Source: Aquamicrobium sp. (GTDB taxonomy: Bacteria > Pseudomonadota > Alphaproteobacteria > Rhizobiales > Rhizobiaceae). Taken from it: a DNA stretch of 12,108 nt. Position 1 is the stretch's first letter, and the number at the start of each line of letters is the position of its first letter. Positions 1-8,814 of the stretch are shown here, piece by piece. The stretch is taken from positions 1 through 12,108 of the forward strand of contig JACZJD010000550.1 in the NCBI GenBank assembly GCA_014860725.1, read 5' to 3'. The notes under the pieces were generated by a model. That model was given only the letters and a program-made list of their open reading frames with translations. It had not been told where the DNA came from and did no database searches. The position numbers were made by a program, and so were the translations under genes.

Positions 1-995
1 TCGCCGCGGCATTCGCCGAGGATGACGCGGTCGGGCCGCATCCGGAGCGCGTTCTTGACGAGGTCGCGCTGGCGGATCTCGCCGTGACCCTCGATGTTGG
101 CCGGCCTCGTCTCCATGCGCGCCACATGCGGCTGCTGGAGCTGGAGCTCGGCTGCGTCCTCGATGGTGATGAGGCGCTCGTCCTCGGGAATGAAGGCCGA
201 GAGCGCGTTGAGCATCGTGGTCTTGCCGGTGCCGGTGCCGCCGGAGATGATCGTCGTCTTGCGCGAATAGACGGCGGCGGCCAGCACCTCGGCCATGGTC
301 TGCGTCAGCGCGCCGAACTCGACCAGCTTGTGCAGGCCGAGCTTGTTCTTGGAGAATTTCCGGATCGAGACCAGCGGCCCGTCGACGCCGATGGGGCGGA
401 TCGCGGCATTGAAGCGCGAGCCGTCGAGCATGCGCGCATCGACCATGGGCTGGCTTTCGTCGACGCGGCGGCCGACGGCGGCGACGATCTTGTTGATGAT
501 CCTGAGCAGATGCGCCTCGTCCTTGAACGGGACGTGGATCTTCTCCAGCTTGCCGCGCCGCTCGACGAAGCAGTTCTCGTGGCCGTTGATGAGGATGTCG
601 TTGATGGTGGGGTCCTTGAGCAGCGGCTCCAGCGGGCCGAGGCCGACCATCTCGTCGACGATGTCGTCCACCAGAGCCTCGAGCTCGGCGCCGTTGATCG
701 CCAGCCGCTCCTCGCGCGTCTTCTCGCCGACGAAATCCTGCACCTGCCGCCGCATCTCGTCCTTCGGCAGCCGCTCCAGCGCGACGAGGTTGATCTCCTC
801 GATCAGCATGCGGTGAATGCGGATGCGCGCGTCGAGCACGCGGTTGGAGGTCTTGGCGTGCTCGGGCTGCTTCGCCTCCGGCTCCGGCCGGCGGGCGTTG
901 GGGATGGTGACGACCACCTCGCGCTCGCTGGCGCGGGCGGGCCGCGGCGCCTGCGCGGCGCGGGCGTGAAGCGCGGAGAAGCGGCTGGCGGACAT
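1..995 (-). CDS. cpaF: CpaF/TadA, Tad pilus assembly traffic ATPase (partial, C-terminus cut by the window edge)
   Basis: This is a secretion NTPase of the VirB11/PulE superfamily that powers assembly of the Tad/Flp pilus at the inner face of the cytoplasmic membrane. I translated the minus strand from ATG at 995-993. 331 residues are visible; the family usually has about 450-490. The start is supported by GGGAAGG 8 bases upstream (1010-1004), which overlaps the end of cpaE. The first ~45 residues are a variable basic stretch. A helical N-terminal domain follows (around [19 protein letters not shown]), then the typical stretches [17 protein letters not shown] and [11 protein letters not shown]. 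The Walker A motif GGTGTGKTT is at residues 252-260 (bases 242-216), followed by [11 protein letters not shown] (Asp box) and [14 protein letters not shown] (Walker B region) at the edge. It lies 17 bases after cpaE and is co-directional with it. Identification is firm; only the C-terminal third is unseen. Confidence 0.96.
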   Translation of the reverse strand, partial: MSASRFSALHARAAQAPRPARASEREVVVTIPNARRPEPEAKQPEHAKTSNRVLDARIRIHRMLIEEINLVALERLPKDEMRRQVQDFVGEKTREERLAINGAELEALVDDIVDEMVGLGPLEPLLKDPTINDILINGHENCFVERRGKLEKIHVPFKDEAHLLRIINKIVAAVGRRVDESQPMVDARMLDGSRFNAAIRPIGVDGPLVSIRKFSKNKLGLHKLVEFGALTQTMAEVLAAAVYSRKTTIISGGTGTGKTTMLNALSAFIPEDERLITIEDAAELQLQQPHVARMETRPANIEGHGEIRQRDLVKNALRMRPDRVILGECRG

Positions 996-1012
996 GCGGG
1001 CGACCTTCCCTC

Positions 1013-2209
1013 TCAGGCCGTCTTGCGCCGGAACGGCAGCGAGAACAGCGGCTTCTTCTTCTCGGCCGTGCCGGCTTCCTCGGGCAGGATGATGCGCTTC
1101 AGGTCGCGGACGACGTTGGCGGCTGGATCGATGGCCTGAAGCGGCACGCCGCGGTCCACGGCCTCGCGCACCAGCTTGTAGTTGTTGGCGACGCCGCCGG
1201 CGAAATGCCCGCCCAGCACCTCCTCGACATCGGCCTGCCGCACGCCGTTCGCCATGGCGCGCTGCTCGAAGCGGTTGACGATGACCTGCGGCTCGACCTC
1301 CTTGCCGACCGTGTCGTGGATCGCGCGGATCAGGCGCTGGGTATGGCGCAGGCACGGCACGGTCATCTCGGCGACGATGTAGAGCCGGTTGGAACCCAGA
1401 AGCACGGTCGGCGTCCACGGGAACCAGGTGCGCGGCAGGTCGATCACGACATTGTCGAAATAGGCCGAGACGAGATCGAGCATCCGCACCACGACGTCGG
1501 TGTCGAAGGAGCGCATCTCGGCCGGCCGGGTCGGCGCGGCGAGCAGGCACAGGCCGCTCTCGTGCTTCGACAGCATGACGTCGAGAAGCTGACGGTCGAG
1601 GCGCTCGGGCTGGCTTTCGACCTCGGCGAGATCGAACAGCGGCTCAAGGTCGAGATATTCGGCGCAGGAGCCCTGCTGGAAGTTGAGGTCGACGATGCAG
1701 GTCGAGGCCGGGCGCGACAGAGAATGGTGGAGCTGCCAGGCCGCCTGGAGCGCGAGCGTGGTGGCGCCGACGCCGCCGGCGGCCGGCATGAAGGTGTAGA
1801 TCTGCGAGTCGGCATTCTCCGCCCTGCCCGGCCCCTGCAACGCGCGCAGGCAGGAGCGCACGAGGTCCGCGACGGCGACCGGCCGGACGAGGAAATCGGC
1901 GACCTTGAGCTGGACGAGGATGCGCACGGCCGCGGCGTTGAACTCGCGCGTGACGACGACGACCTGGGCGCGCCCGTCGAGGCGGCGCATGATGCGCTGC
2001 AAGGCCTCGATCTCGTCGAGCCGCGAGGCGTCCATGTCGACCACCACCGCGCCGAGCTCGGGCTCCTGAAGCTCGCCGCGCAGCTCCGTGACGCCGGCTT
2101 CCACCGTGGTCAGCTCCAGCCCCTCGGAGGCGGCGAGCGCCGAGCGCACCTCCTGCGCGAAGGCGCGGTCGGGCGAGACGAGGACGATGCGGCGGGTCGC
2201 GGCGCTCAT
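1013..2209 (-). CDS. cpaE: CpaE/TadZ, Tad pilus localisation ATPase-like protein
   Basis: CpaE/TadZ proteins place the Tad machine in the cell, using an atypical receiver-like N-terminal domain fused to a ParA/MinD-type domain. I chose ATG at 2209-2207 (398 aa) because AAGGAG lies 8 bases upstream and the ATG overlaps the preceding stop as ATGA. The longer frame upstream reads across the lipoprotein gene. Residues ~6-123 form the receiver-like fold (RRIVLVSPD, then VVVDMD at 55-60). The P-loop position is AAGGVGATT at 143-151, so neither the MinD signature lysine nor the ordinary P-loop lysine is present. CIVDLNFQQG (171-180) and NVVIDLPR are the later strand motifs and keep their aspartates. 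The C-terminus is basic (EKKKPLFSLPFRRKTA). Family membership is clear from architecture and position. Whether it binds or hydrolyses ATP is open. Confidence 0.93.
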   Translation of the reverse strand: MSAATRRIVLVSPDRAFAQEVRSALAASEGLELTTVEAGVTELRGELQEPELGAVVVDMDASRLDEIEALQRIMRRLDGRAQVVVVTREFNAAAVRILVQLKVADFLVRPVAVADLVRSCLRALQGPGRAENADSQIYTFMPAAGGVGATTLALQAAWQLHHSLSRPASTCIVDLNFQQGSCAEYLDLEPLFDLAEVESQPERLDRQLLDVMLSKHESGLCLLAAPTRPAEMRSFDTDVVVRMLDLVSAYFDNVVIDLPRTWFPWTPTVLLGSNRLYIVAEMTVPCLRHTQRLIRAIHDTVGKEVEPQVIVNRFEQRAMANGVRQADVEEVLGGHFAGGVANNYKLVREAVDRGVPLQAIDPAANVVRDLKRIILPEEAGTAEKKKPLFSLPFRRKTA

Positions 2210-2439
2210 TTCGCAGGCTCCTTGGCGGGTGCGGCAGCCGCAGCCGCGGGCCTCACCGCCGGGGTGCGAAGGCGCCTGTTCTCGACCCCGCGCGGCCACG
2301 GATCGGCCATCTGCAGCACCGTGTTGGCGGCGACCGCGTCGCCGGCCGCGGTGGTGACGCCGTCGTAGCGCAGCACGTCCTCGCTGGCGCAGCCCGCCAG
2401 CGCGAAGGCGAGGAGAAGGAGAACCGTGAGCTTTCTCAT
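2206..2439 (-). CDS. Small lipoprotein in the cpaD position of the Tad operon (77 aa)
   Basis: This is a short gene between cpaC and cpaE. ATG at 2439-2437 has GGAG 7 bases upstream, straddling the cpaC stop. The stop TGA at 2208-2206 overlaps the cpaE start (ATGA), which implies translational coupling. The product starts with a basic and very hydrophobic segment (MRKLTVLLLLAFALAGC) ending in the lipobox L14-A15-G16-C17, so it should be exported and lipidated on Cys17. The mature part is about 60 residues, including YDGVTTAAGDAVAANTVLQ, ADPWPRGVENRR and an Ala/Pro-rich tail. In Caulobacter and many rhizobia this slot holds CpaD, a lipoprotein of roughly 200 residues or more. This one is far shorter and I see no full CpaD domain. 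A role as a secretin-associated pilus lipoprotein is inferred only from its place and its lipobox. An alternative is a relic of cpaD. Confidence 0.85.
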   Translation of the reverse strand: MRKLTVLLLLAFALAGCASEDVLRYDGVTTAAGDAVAANTVLQMADPWPRGVENRRLRTPAVRPAAAAAAPAKEPAK

Positions 2440-2443
2440 CGCG

Positions 2444-3883
2444 CTACTCCAGATCGAGGAAATGGCCGAAGGCGGGAAGCGCCGCCGCGGCTTCCGGCGC
2501 ATAGGCGGCGAGCGCGCCGACGGGGCGGCCGTCCGGGCGCACCTCCTCGATGTTGCCGAGGAAGTAGTCGGTGTTGCTCGCGGCGAGCGCGCCGTCATGC
2601 GGCGTGCGCGGCTTCTTGGTCGGGTCCATCGGGTTGACCAGATGCGGCGTGATGATGATGACGAGGTCGGTCTCGCGCCGCTGGTAGGCCTTGGAGGAGA
2701 ACAGCGCGCCGAGCACCGGCAGGCGGCTCAAGCCCGGCAGGCGCTGCGCAACCTGATCGTTCTGGGTCTGGAGGAGGCCCGCGACCATGAAGCTCTGGCC
2801 GCTCTTGAGGTCGACGGAGGTCTTGGCGCGGCGCACCACGAAGCCCGGAATGGCGATGTCGCCGATGCGATAGGTGGCGGAATTGTCGACGGAGGAGACT
2901 TCCGGCTCGATCTCCAGGCTGATCAGCCCGTCCTTGAGCACGGTCGGCGTGAAGTCGAGGCTGACGCCGTACTTCTTGTATTCGACGGTGATCTTGTCCT
3001 CGTCGCTCGCCACCGGGATCGGGAACTCGCCGCCGGCGAGGAAGCTCGCGCGCTCGCCCGAGCGGGCGATCAGGTTCGGCTCGGCCAGCTTGCGCGCGAC
3101 GCCGCGATCCTCCAGCGCCTTGATGGCCAGATCGATCGAGAACCGGCCCGAGGTGTAGCCGGCGATGATGTCGCTGACGGCGGTGGAGGCGGTGGCCCGC
3201 GGCTCGGAGTTGAACGATATGCCGCCGCTCGGCCCGACATAGGAGACGCCGAGCTTGGAGCTGAGCTCGTGGCCGACCTGCCGCGTCACCTCGACGAAGC
3301 GGACGTTGAGCTGCACCTGCTGCGACGACGAGATGTCGACGGAGTTGATGACCTCCTCGTCGCCGGCGAAGCGCGAGGCGATGCGGCTCGCCTTCTCCGC
3401 GGCGACGGCGTCCTCGGCCGAGCCCGACAGCACCAGCCGGCCATTGGCCGAGCCGACCTTGATGTCGGCGCCGGGGACCGCGTCGCGGATGGTGCTCGCC
3501 AGCCGGTCGGTGTCGAGCGTCACCTCCACGTCGAGCGTTGCGACGAGCTGCCGGTTCTCGTCGAACAGCGCGATTCCCGTGGTGCCGAGCGCGTTGCCGA
3601 GCACGTAGAAGGAGCGGTCGGTGAGCGGCGTCACGTTGGCGATGTCCGGGTCGCCGACGACGATCTCGTAGAAGGCGCTGCCGGTGCGCACCGTGCGCGG
3701 CTTGCCCTTGGCGACCTTGACCAGCGCGTGCCGGGCCGAGGCGAGCTCGACGGCGGTGCCGTTGGCGCGCGCGAGCTTCGCGCCGCCGAAGGCCACCGCG
3801 AACGCCGCCGCGAAGATCAGGACGGCCCGCAGGCGGCTTCGCGCCTTCGCCGGCCGCGCATCGGGCCTGTTGCTGCGTGTCAT
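2444..3883 (-). CDS. cpaC: CpaC/RcpA, Tad pilus outer-membrane secretin
   Basis: This is the secretin ring of the type IVb (Tad) pilus, a multimeric outer-membrane channel for the Flp fibre. I chose ATG at 3883-3881 (479 aa) because it begins a normal signal peptide. It has a basic start (MTRSNRPDARPAKARSRLR), then a hydrophobic core to ~34 and a probable cleavage near ARA-NG at 40-41. GGGGACGAAGGA sits directly upstream. The open frame continues to 4927, but that part overlaps cpaB. Residues ~46-120 match the pilus/secretin N-terminal domain (KPRTVRTGSAFYEIVVGDPD, FYVLGNALGTTGIALFDEN). ~123-186 look like a BON domain. ~190-415 are the secretin core, with LAEPNLIARSGERASFLAGG, VEYKKYGVSLDFTPTV and the closing LPGLSRLPVLGALFSS. 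The last ~65 residues form a low-complexity tail. It lies 38 bases after cpaB and 4 bases before the lipoprotein gene. Confidence 0.95.
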   Translation of the reverse strand: MTRSNRPDARPAKARSRLRAVLIFAAAFAVAFGGAKLARANGTAVELASARHALVKVAKGKPRTVRTGSAFYEIVVGDPDIANVTPLTDRSFYVLGNALGTTGIALFDENRQLVATLDVEVTLDTDRLASTIRDAVPGADIKVGSANGRLVLSGSAEDAVAAEKASRIASRFAGDEEVINSVDISSSQQVQLNVRFVEVTRQVGHELSSKLGVSYVGPSGGISFNSEPRATASTAVSDIIAGYTSGRFSIDLAIKALEDRGVARKLAEPNLIARSGERASFLAGGEFPIPVASDEDKITVEYKKYGVSLDFTPTVLKDGLISLEIEPEVSSVDNSATYRIGDIAIPGFVVRRAKTSVDLKSGQSFMVAGLLQTQNDQVAQRLPGLSRLPVLGALFSSKAYQRRETDLVIIITPHLVNPMDPTKKPRTPHDGALAASNTDYFLGNIEEVRPDGRPVGALAAYAPEAAAALPAFGHFLDLE

Positions 3884-3921
3884 TCCTTCGTCCCCATCCA
3901 CCCCTGACGTATCCCGCCGGC

Positions 3922-4842
3922 TCACTCCTGCGGCGACACGACCTGATAGCTTTGCGGCTCGTCGGTCCCCCGCCGGACGAACACGGTGCTGAACTTGGTC
4001 TCCTCCGGCTCCGCCACGCGCTCGGCGAGCCCGTCGAACATGCTGCCGAGGCCCGCGCCGACCGAGCCGCCGAAGGCGGAGATCGTCGTCACGCCGTCGG
4101 GCGAAAGATCGTTCTCGCCTGCCGAGCGCAGGGACAGCGACAGCGTGCCGACATTGCGCGCCAGCGCCACCTTCTGGGCGCCCTCGGCCGTGACCTCGAT
4201 GGTGACGGAACCGACGACCTGCGGCGCGGTCGCCCGCTCGTCGGCGCCCTGCCCGACGGTGAGCACCCGCGCATTGGCGACCACCACCTCCGTGGCGATG
4301 GTGGAGCCGGCCGCGCCGCGCGCATTGCCCGAGACCTCGTTGATGGCGCCCGCGTCGCGCGTCAGCACGACGTCGACCCGGTCGCCGGGCGTGACGAAGC
4401 CGCCGACGCCGGCGATCTCGTCGGTGCGGATGGTCACGGCGCGCATGCCGGGCGAAAGAAGGTTGGAGAGCGTGGCGCGGCCGCCGGCACCCGAGAGCTT
4501 CGCCATCAGCACCGGCTCGTTGGGCTCGATCGGCGACAGCACCACGCGACCGCCCTCGGCCATCAGCGCCGCGACCGTCGGGAACGCGCCCTGCGGCAGG
4601 GCATCGGCCGGCCAGGGAATTTCCGCGACATGGGCGGCCTCGAGCTCCATGCCGAAGCGCAGCGGCGCGGCGGCGACCACGATGGTGGCGAACTCGACGC
4701 GCGGCGCGGCCGGCTCGACCACGACCCGCTCTGGCTCGATGCGAGCGGACGCCTGGCTGCGCAGCCACAGGTCGGCTGCGAAGATCGACAGCGCGCCGAA
4801 CACGGCGGCGATGCCGATCATGGCGATGACTTTGCGTCTCAC
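3922..4842 (-). CDS. cpaB: CpaB/RcpC, Tad pilus periplasmic assembly protein (SAF domain)
   Basis: CpaB/RcpC is an inner-membrane-anchored periplasmic protein thought to work with the secretin. The start is GTG at 4842-4840, with GAGGGGG 7 bases upstream (4856-4850). The 306-residue product opens with a signal anchor (RRKVIAMIGIAAVFGALSIF). A SAF-type domain follows at ~52-115 (TIVVAAAPLRFGMELEAAHV, FPTVAALMAEGGRVV, PIEPNEPVLMAKL), then the RcpC/CpaB region at ~120-240 (GMRAVTIRTDEIAGVGGFVTPGDRVDVV; VTIEVTAEGAQKVALARNVGTLSLSLRS). The tail is glycine-rich, then acidic. It is the promoter-proximal gene of the visible Tad operon and faces parE across 259 bases. In many relatives a prepilin peptidase or pilin gene stands directly upstream; here there is none. 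Confidence 0.94.
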   Translation of the reverse strand: MRRKVIAMIGIAAVFGALSIFAADLWLRSQASARIEPERVVVEPAAPRVEFATIVVAAAPLRFGMELEAAHVAEIPWPADALPQGAFPTVAALMAEGGRVVLSPIEPNEPVLMAKLSGAGGRATLSNLLSPGMRAVTIRTDEIAGVGGFVTPGDRVDVVLTRDAGAINEVSGNARGAAGSTIATEVVVANARVLTVGQGADERATAPQVVGSVTIEVTAEGAQKVALARNVGTLSLSLRSAGENDLSPDGVTTISAFGGSVGAGLGSMFDGLAERVAEPEETKFSTVFVRRGTDEPQSYQVVSPQE

Positions 4843-4849
4843 GCTTTGG

Positions 4850-4856
4850 CCCCCTC
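4850..4856 (-). promoter_or_regulatory. Ribosome binding site of cpaB
   Basis: GAGGGGG on the minus strand, 7 bases before a GTG codon. This decides the GTG at 4842-4840 over the internal ATG seven codons in, which would remove the basic start of the signal anchor. Confidence 0.7.
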
Positions 4857-4940
4857 AGCGCTCGCACCCTTTGCGACGCCGGCAGGCTGGCGGGTAAACC
4901 TAAACAATTGTGAAGCGGAGGCGGCAATCGGCGCGGCTTT

Positions 4941-4980
4941 CCGGTTGCCTGGTTAACCGGCGCTCACCCATAACCATAAA
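4941..4980. promoter_or_regulatory. Candidate operator/promoter in the cpaB-parE divergent region
   Basis: The 259-base spacer 4843-5101 separates two divergent genes and contains the most A/T-rich stretch nearby. It carries the inverted repeat CCGGTT (4941-4946) and AACCGG (4955-4960) with an 8-base spacer, overlapping a perfect 8-base palindrome GGTTAACC at 4951-4958. TAACCAT follows at 4971-4977. TTAACC-type half-sites resemble those described for CtrA, which controls pilus genes in Caulobacter. The spacing does not match the full TTAA-N7-TTAA site, so CtrA binding is a guess. A weak plus-strand sigma-70-like pair, TTGCCT (4945-4950) and CATAAC (4969-4974) with 18 bases between, could serve parE. 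I see no other gene in this spacer. Confidence 0.35.
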
Positions 4981-5101
4981 ACTGTCCAAAGCCGGGGACA
5001 CAACGCCTGCGGCAATGAACGGAACACGAACGCAGTCGCCTTGGCCGGTCAGGCATGGCAGTATCGCGGGCGATTCGCGACGATGCGGACAACGGGGTTT
5101 C

Positions 5102-7159
<2,058 letters not shown>

Positions 7160-7168
7160 TAGCGCTTG

Positions 7169-7183
7169 CTCCCGTAACGGGAG
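7169..7183 (+). promoter_or_regulatory. Small hairpin covering the ribosome binding site of the BLUF gene
   Basis: CTCCCG (7169-7174), loop TAA, CGGGAG (7178-7183) form a perfect 6-pair stem. The 3' arm carries GGGAG, the only evident Shine-Dalgarno sequence for the BLUF start, 6 bases before ATG 7190. When folded, the stem would hide the ribosome site. It lies between parE and the BLUF gene, so it could also cause weak transcript pausing, but no T-tract follows. The structure is directly visible; a regulatory role is inferred. Confidence 0.5.
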
Positions 7184-7189
7184 AGCTTC

Positions 7190-7516
7190 ATGCCGCTGCG
7201 CATCGTCTACGTCTCGACACTCGAACCGCATGTGACGGAGGCGGACATCGACGCCCTTGTCGGGACGGCTGCGGCCTTCAACAAGGCGCACGGCATCACC
7301 GGCCTGCTCGCCTTCGAGGACAGGCGGGTGTGCCAGATCCTCGAAGGACCGGACGCGGCGGTCGAGGCCCTGTTCCGCTCCATCCGCAACGACGGGCGCC
7401 ACAGGGGCGTGACCGAGATCGTTCAGCTGCCGATCGACGCCGTGAGCTTCGACGACTGGGGCATGGTGCGGCGGCCGATGATCGATATGGTCATGGCGGC
7501 CTATACCTTGAAATAG
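7190..7516 (+). CDS. Single-domain BLUF blue-light sensor (FAD-binding, 108 aa)
   Basis: BLUF domains bind FAD non-covalently and sense blue light by rearranging hydrogen bonds around the flavin. The protein keeps the key residues in register with AppA: Tyr7, Asn31, Gln49, Trp90 and Met92 correspond to AppA Y21, N45, Q63, W104 and M106, with identical spacings (24, 18, 41, 2). Other hallmarks are IVYVS, NKAHGITGLLAF, QILEGPDAAVEALF and DGRH. The usual Arg in the R-x-F-x-x-W segment is replaced (SFDDW). At 108 residues it contains the BLUF fold and little else. Short BLUF proteins normally carry ~30-40 more residues of C-terminal helices, so the cap here is short. There is no GGDEF, EAL or cyclase domain, so any output must be through a partner. 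It follows parE by 30 bases, possibly on the same transcript, and its ribosome site lies in a hairpin. Confidence 0.93.
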   Translation: MPLRIVYVSTLEPHVTEADIDALVGTAAAFNKAHGITGLLAFEDRRVCQILEGPDAAVEALFRSIRNDGRHRGVTEIVQLPIDAVSFDDWGMVRRPMIDMVMAAYTLK

Positions 7517-7546
7517 ACCGAAAGACCGGCTCGAAAGCGGACCGCA

Positions 7547-7562
7547 GCCGCCGTCAGGCGGC
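7547..7562. terminator. Possible hairpin terminator between convergent BLUF and DUF2336 genes
   Basis: GCCGCC-GTCA-GGCGGC forms a 6-pair all-GC stem with a 4-base loop. It overlaps the DUF2336 stop codon (7556-7554) and lies 30 bases past the BLUF stop. No T-run follows on either strand, so it is not a classic intrinsic terminator. Its position between convergent genes is the main support. Confidence 0.25.
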
Positions 7563-8696
7563 GGCGATGGCGAGCGCGTGCTCGCGGGCGTTCTCGCGCA
7601 GCGCCTCGAGGTGGATGGCCTTGATGAGGGCGGCGGCCTCGCGGTCGCTCTCGGCCGGGCCGGGCTGGCCGGGCGCAGCATTGATCTCGTTCAGCATCAG
7701 CCAGCTCACCTCCTGCGCACCGGCGACGCGGCGGCCGGCGGCCACCTCGCGCCACACCTTCAGCGCGCGCAGGAACACGCCATGGAGCGGCTTCGCCAGC
7801 CCCGACGCGCCGAACAGCGACGTGACGGCGACGTCGCGGCCGGACGCCAGGATCGCCCTCACCCGCTCCTCGGAATGGCCGCTGAGCGTCATCAGCACCG
7901 AGCCGAGGAAATCGACCTTGCCATGGGCGATGGCGCGCAGCAGGAAGCCTGCCATCAGTTCGCCGCGCAGGCGCAGATGCTCGATCAGGGCTGCGTGCTC
8001 GCCCGTCGGCGTATGCTCGATCAGGGTCAGCGAGGCGCGCACGCAGGCTTCGCGCGTCACGCGCTCGGCGCGCGCCTCGCCCATCAGCGCCCGCACCAGC
8101 GGCGCATGCCTCAGCGCCTCGCCCAGCGCGACGAGGAGCATGTGGCGGCAGTCGCCCGGCAGGCGCAAATCGGCAAGCAGGGCCTCGCGCAGCGCGGCCT
8201 CGTGGCCGAAGCGCTCGGCCATGCGGCGGAACGACAGCGAGGCGATTTCCGCTCCCGCATTGCGCGCCAGCACCAGACAGGCCTCGAGCGCGCCGACCTC
8301 GGCGATGGCCGCCGACAGGCTCATGGACACGACGGGGCGCGAGGCGATCAGCGCCTGGATCGACGGCCGCGAGGCCGCCACCCTGTCGATCAGATCGACA
8401 TCGGTAAGCAATGGCGAACGGATAAGGATGCAGGCCGCCACCTCGTCCTGATCGGAGGCGAGCGCGGCGACGATCTGCGGCGGCGCGTGGCGGCTCATCG
8501 ACAGCGCCTCGGCGAGCGCGGCGCGCACCTTGGGCGACGGATCGTCGAGCAGCAGCGTCAGCGCGGCCTCGGCCTCGCAGCGGTCCTCGAAGGCGATCTG
8601 GTGATCGAGGAAGGCGCGGGCGAGAGCCCCCGCCGCCGCCGCGCGTTCGCCGACGCGCGCATTGCCGATCCATTTGAGGAAGTGCCTGACGATCAT
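7554..8696 (-). CDS. DUF2336 family helical-repeat protein (380 aa)
   Basis: This is a mostly alpha-helical, Ala/Leu-rich protein with HEAT-like repeats, recognised as the alphaproteobacterial DUF2336 family. Characteristic parts are the N-terminal LLDDPSPKVRAALAEALS, the following APPQIVAALASDQDEVAACIL (about residues 70-95), and repeated 35-40 residue helical pairs through to ~300. There is no signal peptide or membrane segment, so it is probably cytosolic. The start ATG at 8696-8694 has only a weak purine run upstream (GTGGGCG). I chose it because no conserved-looking sequence extends upstream and the 118-base spacer to the MaoC gene follows. The molecular function is not established to my knowledge; repeats of this kind usually serve protein-protein contact. 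It converges on the BLUF gene with 37 bases between stops and is divergent from the MaoC-CitE pair. An overlapping 401-residue frame on the same strand is a GC-driven shadow. Confidence 0.85.
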   Translation of the reverse strand: MIVRHFLKWIGNARVGERAAAAGALARAFLDHQIAFEDRCEAEAALTLLLDDPSPKVRAALAEALSMSRHAPPQIVAALASDQDEVAACILIRSPLLTDVDLIDRVAASRPSIQALIASRPVVSMSLSAAIAEVGALEACLVLARNAGAEIASLSFRRMAERFGHEAALREALLADLRLPGDCRHMLLVALGEALRHAPLVRALMGEARAERVTREACVRASLTLIEHTPTGEHAALIEHLRLRGELMAGFLLRAIAHGKVDFLGSVLMTLSGHSEERVRAILASGRDVAVTSLFGASGLAKPLHGVFLRALKVWREVAAGRRVAGAQEVSWLMLNEINAAPGQPGPAESDREAAALIKAIHLEALRENAREHALAIAAA

Positions 8697-8800
8697 CGAC
8701 GCCCACGCGAACCTGAGATGCTCTGGACGCTAGAGAAAAATGGTTTACGAACGGTTCACCATGAATCTTAACCGGCCGTCAGCCATGACGGCGGAGACAA

Positions 8801-8807
8801 GGGAGGG
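8801..8807 (+). promoter_or_regulatory. Ribosome binding site that fixes the MaoC-type gene start
   Basis: GGGAGGG is 7 bases before ATG 8815. In-frame ATGs at 8740, 8761 and 8785 lack comparable sites, and the residues they would add (MVYERFTMNLNRPSAMTAET) look unrelated to the MaoC fold. Confidence 0.75.
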
Positions 8808-8814
8808 ACGCGGC

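Noticed and set aside
84..3907. Long plus-strand frames opposite the Tad operon (84-1139, 1205-2368, 2426-3907)
   Set aside because: Their products are Asp/Arg/Leu/Gly-rich without domains, and the minus strand has clear pilus genes with ribosome sites and motifs.
2444..4927. An 827-residue continuous frame that would fuse an N-terminal extension to CpaC
   Set aside because: The extra N-terminal 348 residues are an out-of-frame reading of cpaB. The signal peptide and upstream purine-rich site at 3883 mark the real start.
8697..8814. TTAACC motif and CGGTT/AACCG repeat in the DUF2336-MaoC spacer, and a TTTA-N7-TTCA match to a CtrA-like site
   Set aside because: The arms are only 5 bases with a 13-base spacer and the CtrA match has two mismatches, so chance is an adequate explanation.
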